A stretch of 64,000 nt of DNA from JAWKOK01 sp963765875. Its GTDB lineage: Bacteria; Chloroflexota; Anaerolineae; Caldilineales; Caldilineaceae. Under the pieces are notes generated by a model. It saw only the letters and a program-made list of their open reading frames with translations. It made no database searches and was not told the origin of the DNA. Positions 61,255 through 64,000 of the stretch are shown here, piece by piece. Every line of letters begins with the position of its first letter. Position 1 is the stretch's first letter. The position numbers and the translations under genes were made by a program. Where the stretch lies: assembly GCA_963765875.1 (NCBI GenBank), contig CAVXYK010000029.1, positions 1-64,000 of the forward strand, read 5' to 3'.

Positions 61255-62349
61255 CTAATTCTCCATCACCCGACAACGCATGGCCACACTCTGAGCCAGA
61301 CCGACAGCGATCATCATTGACAGTAAACTACTGCCGCCGTAGCTGACAAACGGCAATGTCAGGCCGGTAACCGGCACCATACTCAAATTCATGCCGACGT
61401 TGACAAAGACCTGGAAGAAGATGAGCGCTGCGACACCTGTGGCAATCAAGCGGCCGAAGTGATCTTGGGCCCGGTCTGCAATGCGCAGCAATCGCCAGAT
61501 CACGAAGAAGAGTAGACTAAGAATGAGTATAGAACCCACCATACCCAGTTCTTCAGCGATCACGCTGAAGATGAAGTCAGTGTGACGGACACGCAGAAAG
61601 TGGAGTTGGTTCTGGCTGCCAAAGCGCCAGCCCCGGCCCAGCCAACCACCGGAGCCAACTGCAATCATCGCCTGGTTGATGTTGAAGGCTGCGTCCGGGT
61701 TGCCTTGCGGATCCAGAAAAACTTGAATACGTTCAAGCATGTAGCCTTGAAGTGTGCCCCAAAGAAACGGCGTGAGGGCGGCAGCAGCGCCCGCCATCAG
61801 GCCAATCTGCCAAAAACGGATGCCACCCACCAGAATTAGGACGCCGCCAAGAAATGCCAGCGTGACGGTCATACCAAGATCGGGTTGTAGATAGACAAGC
61901 ACCAGCGGGGCGAGCAGCAGCACCAGCGCTCCCAGCAGATAGGGTAGCCGCTGCATGCGGTCATGGAACCAACTCAAATACCAGGCCATGAAAATAATGA
62001 CAAGAAATTTGCCGGCCTCCGTCGGCTGAACCAAGGTGCCACCGACACTGATCCAACGAGTCGAACCACCCTGAGCCACGCCCACAACCAACACGGCTAC
62101 AAGCGATACCACAAAGAACAGATAAGCAGGCAGTGCCAGCAACTCCATATTGCGGTAATCAAAAAGAGCGGCAAGCATCAGTATGACGAGGCCCAGACCG
62201 ACAAAAAGCGTCTGGCGTGTCCAGTAGTCAGTTAGGTCAATCGTGGTAATTGTTGCACTGTATATCATTGCAATGCCGATGCCGCAAAGAATGATTACGG
62301 CAATCAGCAAGGGCCAGTCGAAATTTCGCCAACTATATTCATGTCTCAT
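61255..62349 (-). CDS. rodA: Rod-shape peptidoglycan polymerase RodA (SEDS family)
   Basis: A 364-residue SEDS glycosyltransferase with ten membrane helices that polymerises lipid II for cell-wall elongation. Motifs: IGIAMIYSAT, GSTRWISVGGTLVQPTEAGK (RW..G, QP.E..K), YLQPDLGMT, VGSGGWLGRGWRFGSQNQL and RHTDFIFSVIAEELG, ending in TGLTLPFVSYGGSSLLSMM. The catalytic Asp region and the HTDFIFxVIxEE signature are intact. RodA is preferred over FtsW because of the QPTEAGK and HTDF spacing and the lack of nearby murG/murD. It lies 24 bases after minD. Confidence 0.92.
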   Translation of the reverse strand: MRHEYSWRNFDWPLLIAVIILCGIGIAMIYSATITTIDLTDYWTRQTLFVGLGLVILMLAALFDYRNMELLALPAYLFFVVSLVAVLVVGVAQGGSTRWISVGGTLVQPTEAGKFLVIIFMAWYLSWFHDRMQRLPYLLGALVLLLAPLVLVYLQPDLGMTVTLAFLGGVLILVGGIRFWQIGLMAGAAAALTPFLWGTLQGYMLERIQVFLDPQGNPDAAFNINQAMIAVGSGGWLGRGWRFGSQNQLHFLRVRHTDFIFSVIAEELGMVGSILILSLLFFVIWRLLRIADRAQDHFGRLIATGVAALIFFQVFVNVGMNLSMVPVTGLTLPFVSYGGSSLLSMMIAVGLAQSVAMRCRVMEN

Positions 62350-62372
62350 ACGATTACGTCTTCATCGATCGG

Positions 62373-63164
62373 CTACCTACCAAACATCCGTGCGAACAGA
62401 CCACGGAGTCCAGGCTCCCTAAAGCGCATTAGGGGTACATTTTCGCCCAGAATTCTGTGTGCGATATTCATATAGGCCTGGCTGACGGAAAGACTCTTGT
62501 CTAATGCCGCAGGGATACCCCTGTCGGTCGTCAGAATGATCTGATCGTCTTCCGGCACAACACCAAGCAAGTCAACTGCCAGTATATCAAGAATATCATC
62601 GATGCCGCGCAGGTCGCCATATCGTGCCAGGCGGGGATTGTATCGATTGATCACAAGGCCCGGTTGGCTATTCCAATCCCGTTCCAACAAATAGATTACC
62701 TTGTCGGCATCGCGCAGAGCGCTAACGTCCGGTGTCGTGATAATCAGTGTCCGATCTGACGGTGCGATCGCATTCTCAAAACCATGCTCGATGCCGGCAG
62801 GTGAATCGATGAGTACGATATCGGCCATCTGGCGCAACTGAACACAGAGGGTCATCATTTGTTCGGCAGTTACATCCGACTTCTCACGCGTCTGTGCAGC
62901 CGCCAACATATAAAGGTGATCAACTCGGGTATCACGTACCAGGGCCTGCTGTAGTTGGCATCGCTCCTCAACCACATCAAGCAAGTCATAGACAATCCGA
63001 TTCTCCAGGCCAAGGACCAGATCGAGATTGCGCAATCCAATATCGGCATCAACTGTGATAACGCGTTTCCCCAACAATGCCAGTGCTGTTGCGATGTTGG
63101 CAACGGTCGTTGTCTTGCCAACACCGCCCTTACCAGATGTTGCTGTGATGATCGTCCCAGGCAT
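62373..63164 (-). CDS. minD: Septum-site determining protein MinD
   Basis: A 263-residue deviant-Walker ATPase. ITATSGKGGVGKTTTVANI is the P-loop with signature Lys; VDADIGLRNLDLVLGL, VLIDSPAGIEHGFENA and the C-terminal amphipathic helix GLRGLFARMFGR (membrane targeting) are all present. MinD recruits MinC to the membrane and restricts FtsZ ring placement. It follows minC by 135 bases. No minE follows; rodA is next. Confidence 0.95.
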   Translation of the reverse strand: MPGTIITATSGKGGVGKTTTVANIATALALLGKRVITVDADIGLRNLDLVLGLENRIVYDLLDVVEERCQLQQALVRDTRVDHLYMLAAAQTREKSDVTAEQMMTLCVQLRQMADIVLIDSPAGIEHGFENAIAPSDRTLIITTPDVSALRDADKVIYLLERDWNSQPGLVINRYNPRLARYGDLRGIDDILDILAVDLLGVVPEDDQIILTTDRGIPAALDKSLSVSQAYMNIAHRILGENVPLMRFREPGLRGLFARMFGR

Positions 63165-63299
63165 GTAGTCTTCGTCGTTTCTGTGATGATGGTTCCATCG
63201 AATGGGATTTGAGACGTAGGCTAGCCAATCAGGCTATGTATCCTGTCGATTTATCATTCTGTCAGGCATTCACGCCTCGCGCCAAGACAGCGAAGACGA

Positions 63300-64000
63300 T
63301 CAACTACCCAAGAGCACTGAACGGAAACCGCGTCGAGCGTGCTGCCACGGTCGGATAACAAGTTTGCCCTCGTCAATGAACGCCACTTGCGGCACAACCG
63401 GTTCGTCAGGATTGCGTTTTTCTCGGGGCCGACCATTGCTCTGGCCTGGACCAACAGAAATGATGTTGGCGATACGTAGTTGTGTCGGCTCCAACATCAG
63501 CGCGCTGACAATCACGTTGCTATCGCCCTCTGCGCCGGCATGGGCAATACCCCGCAATCGCCCCCAGACCATGACATCTCCAGAGCTGACGATTTGCCCC
63601 CCTGGATTGACATCGCCAATGACGACAACACTTTCCTGCCTGCGCAGTACATGGCCCGAGCGTAGGTTTCCCCGATAAACAAAGTACGTCTGTCCCTCTT
63701 CATTCGAGTCAGCGTATACAGCTTCGTTCTGTACTTCTTTATCAGGGTTATCCAATTTAGAGGCCAGGCCAAGCGTCATTGCAGACTGGAACGTTCGTTC
63801 CGACCCGGTGCGAATGAGGCCGACAGAAAGGCTGTATTTATGAAGAATGGCACAGACTTGATCTAGTTCGGGCTCAACCAGAGGACGAGGTCCCGTGTTA
63901 AGTGCGACCTGACCACCCCGAAAGAAACCTGAAGCCTCTTCAAGTCTTCTATCCAAATTTGCGACCATGTGACTCCAATCACCAACGCCCAGTTCGATGG
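63300..64000 (-). CDS. minC: Septum-site determining protein MinC (5' end beyond window)
   Basis: The frame stays open to the window edge. The text before the ATG at 63968 (IELGVGDWSHMVANLD) continues the MinC N-domain, so the true start lies outside. Visible parts: RRLEEASGFFRGGQVAL of the N-domain, a linker, and the C-terminal beta-helix with SGHVLRRQESVVVIGDVNPGG, GDVMVWGRLRGIAHAGAEGD and PTQLRIANI. MinC blocks FtsZ assembly, activated by MinD. About 233 residues are visible. Confidence 0.93.
   Translation of the reverse strand, partial: IELGVGDWSHMVANLDRRLEEASGFFRGGQVALNTGPRPLVEPELDQVCAILHKYSLSVGLIRTGSERTFQSAMTLGLASKLDNPDKEVQNEAVYADSNEEGQTYFVYRGNLRSGHVLRRQESVVVIGDVNPGGQIVSSGDVMVWGRLRGIAHAGAEGDSNVIVSALMLEPTQLRIANIISVGPGQSNGRPREKRNPDEPVVPQVAFIDEGKLVIRPWQHARRGFRSVLLGS

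Overview
The window reads as chromosomal DNA of a free-living bacterium, most likely a Chloroflexota lineage near Anaerolineae/Caldilineae. This is inferred from gene content and style: fused nuoCD and nuoEF, two nuo loci, many Thr/Pro-stalked or lipid-anchored surface proteins, and GC-rich genes between AT-richer spacers. No rRNA, tRNA, CRISPR array or transposase was recognised. GlpK/GlpABC and PTS-driven dihydroxyacetone (DHA) phosphorylation indicate glycerol use. MurE, RodA and MinCD show a peptidoglycan wall and mid-cell division control.

Layout. 0-10 kb is a mixed housekeeping and sugar region: the tail of a PQQ-type propeller, a CMD-family protein with an alpha/beta hydrolase, a GNAT remnant, a frameshifted GH127 glycosidase, a galactonate-dehydratase-like enolase, DinB, PlsY, thiol peroxidase, bactofilin, Prs and RdgB. 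10.3-20.9 kb is a glycerol/DHA cluster: dhaK, dhaL, glpK, dhaM, an HPr gene, an enzyme I gene and glpABC. DhaM, HPr and EI are separate genes in the same order as the domains of the fused enterobacterial DhaM. 21.1-27.9 kb holds genes broken by many small frameshifts: a PanE-like reductase, a membrane protein, a CHAT protease with a small partner, and a glycosidase-like domain joined to an O-antigen-ligase-like domain. 28-33.6 kb carries a lipoprotein made of four repeated modules, MurE, and a propeller protein on a Thr/Pro stalk.

33.9-60.1 kb is dominated by respiratory complex I. A minus-strand operon (nuoA-H-J-K-TPR-L-M-N) encodes exactly the seven membrane subunits and no peripheral arm. 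Facing away from it across a 0.7 kb control region, a plus-strand operon encodes a whole 14-subunit complex (A, B, CD, EF, G, H, I, J, K, L, M, N). The second operon is interrupted by a GxxExxY gene between 38-bp inverted repeats and by a methyltransferase gene. The peripheral arm of the second operon could serve two alternative membrane arms. 60.1-64 kb, on the minus strand, is a wall/division block: minC (cut by the window end), minD, rodA and a secreted acidic protein, ending at a terminator shared with the nuo operon.

About two dozen single-base frame changes lie in 18.6-27.7 kb, against about three elsewhere. The shifted frames keep conserved residues and show few nonsense changes. Local consensus errors are therefore at least as likely as decay, and genes there are described as frameshifted rather than dead.
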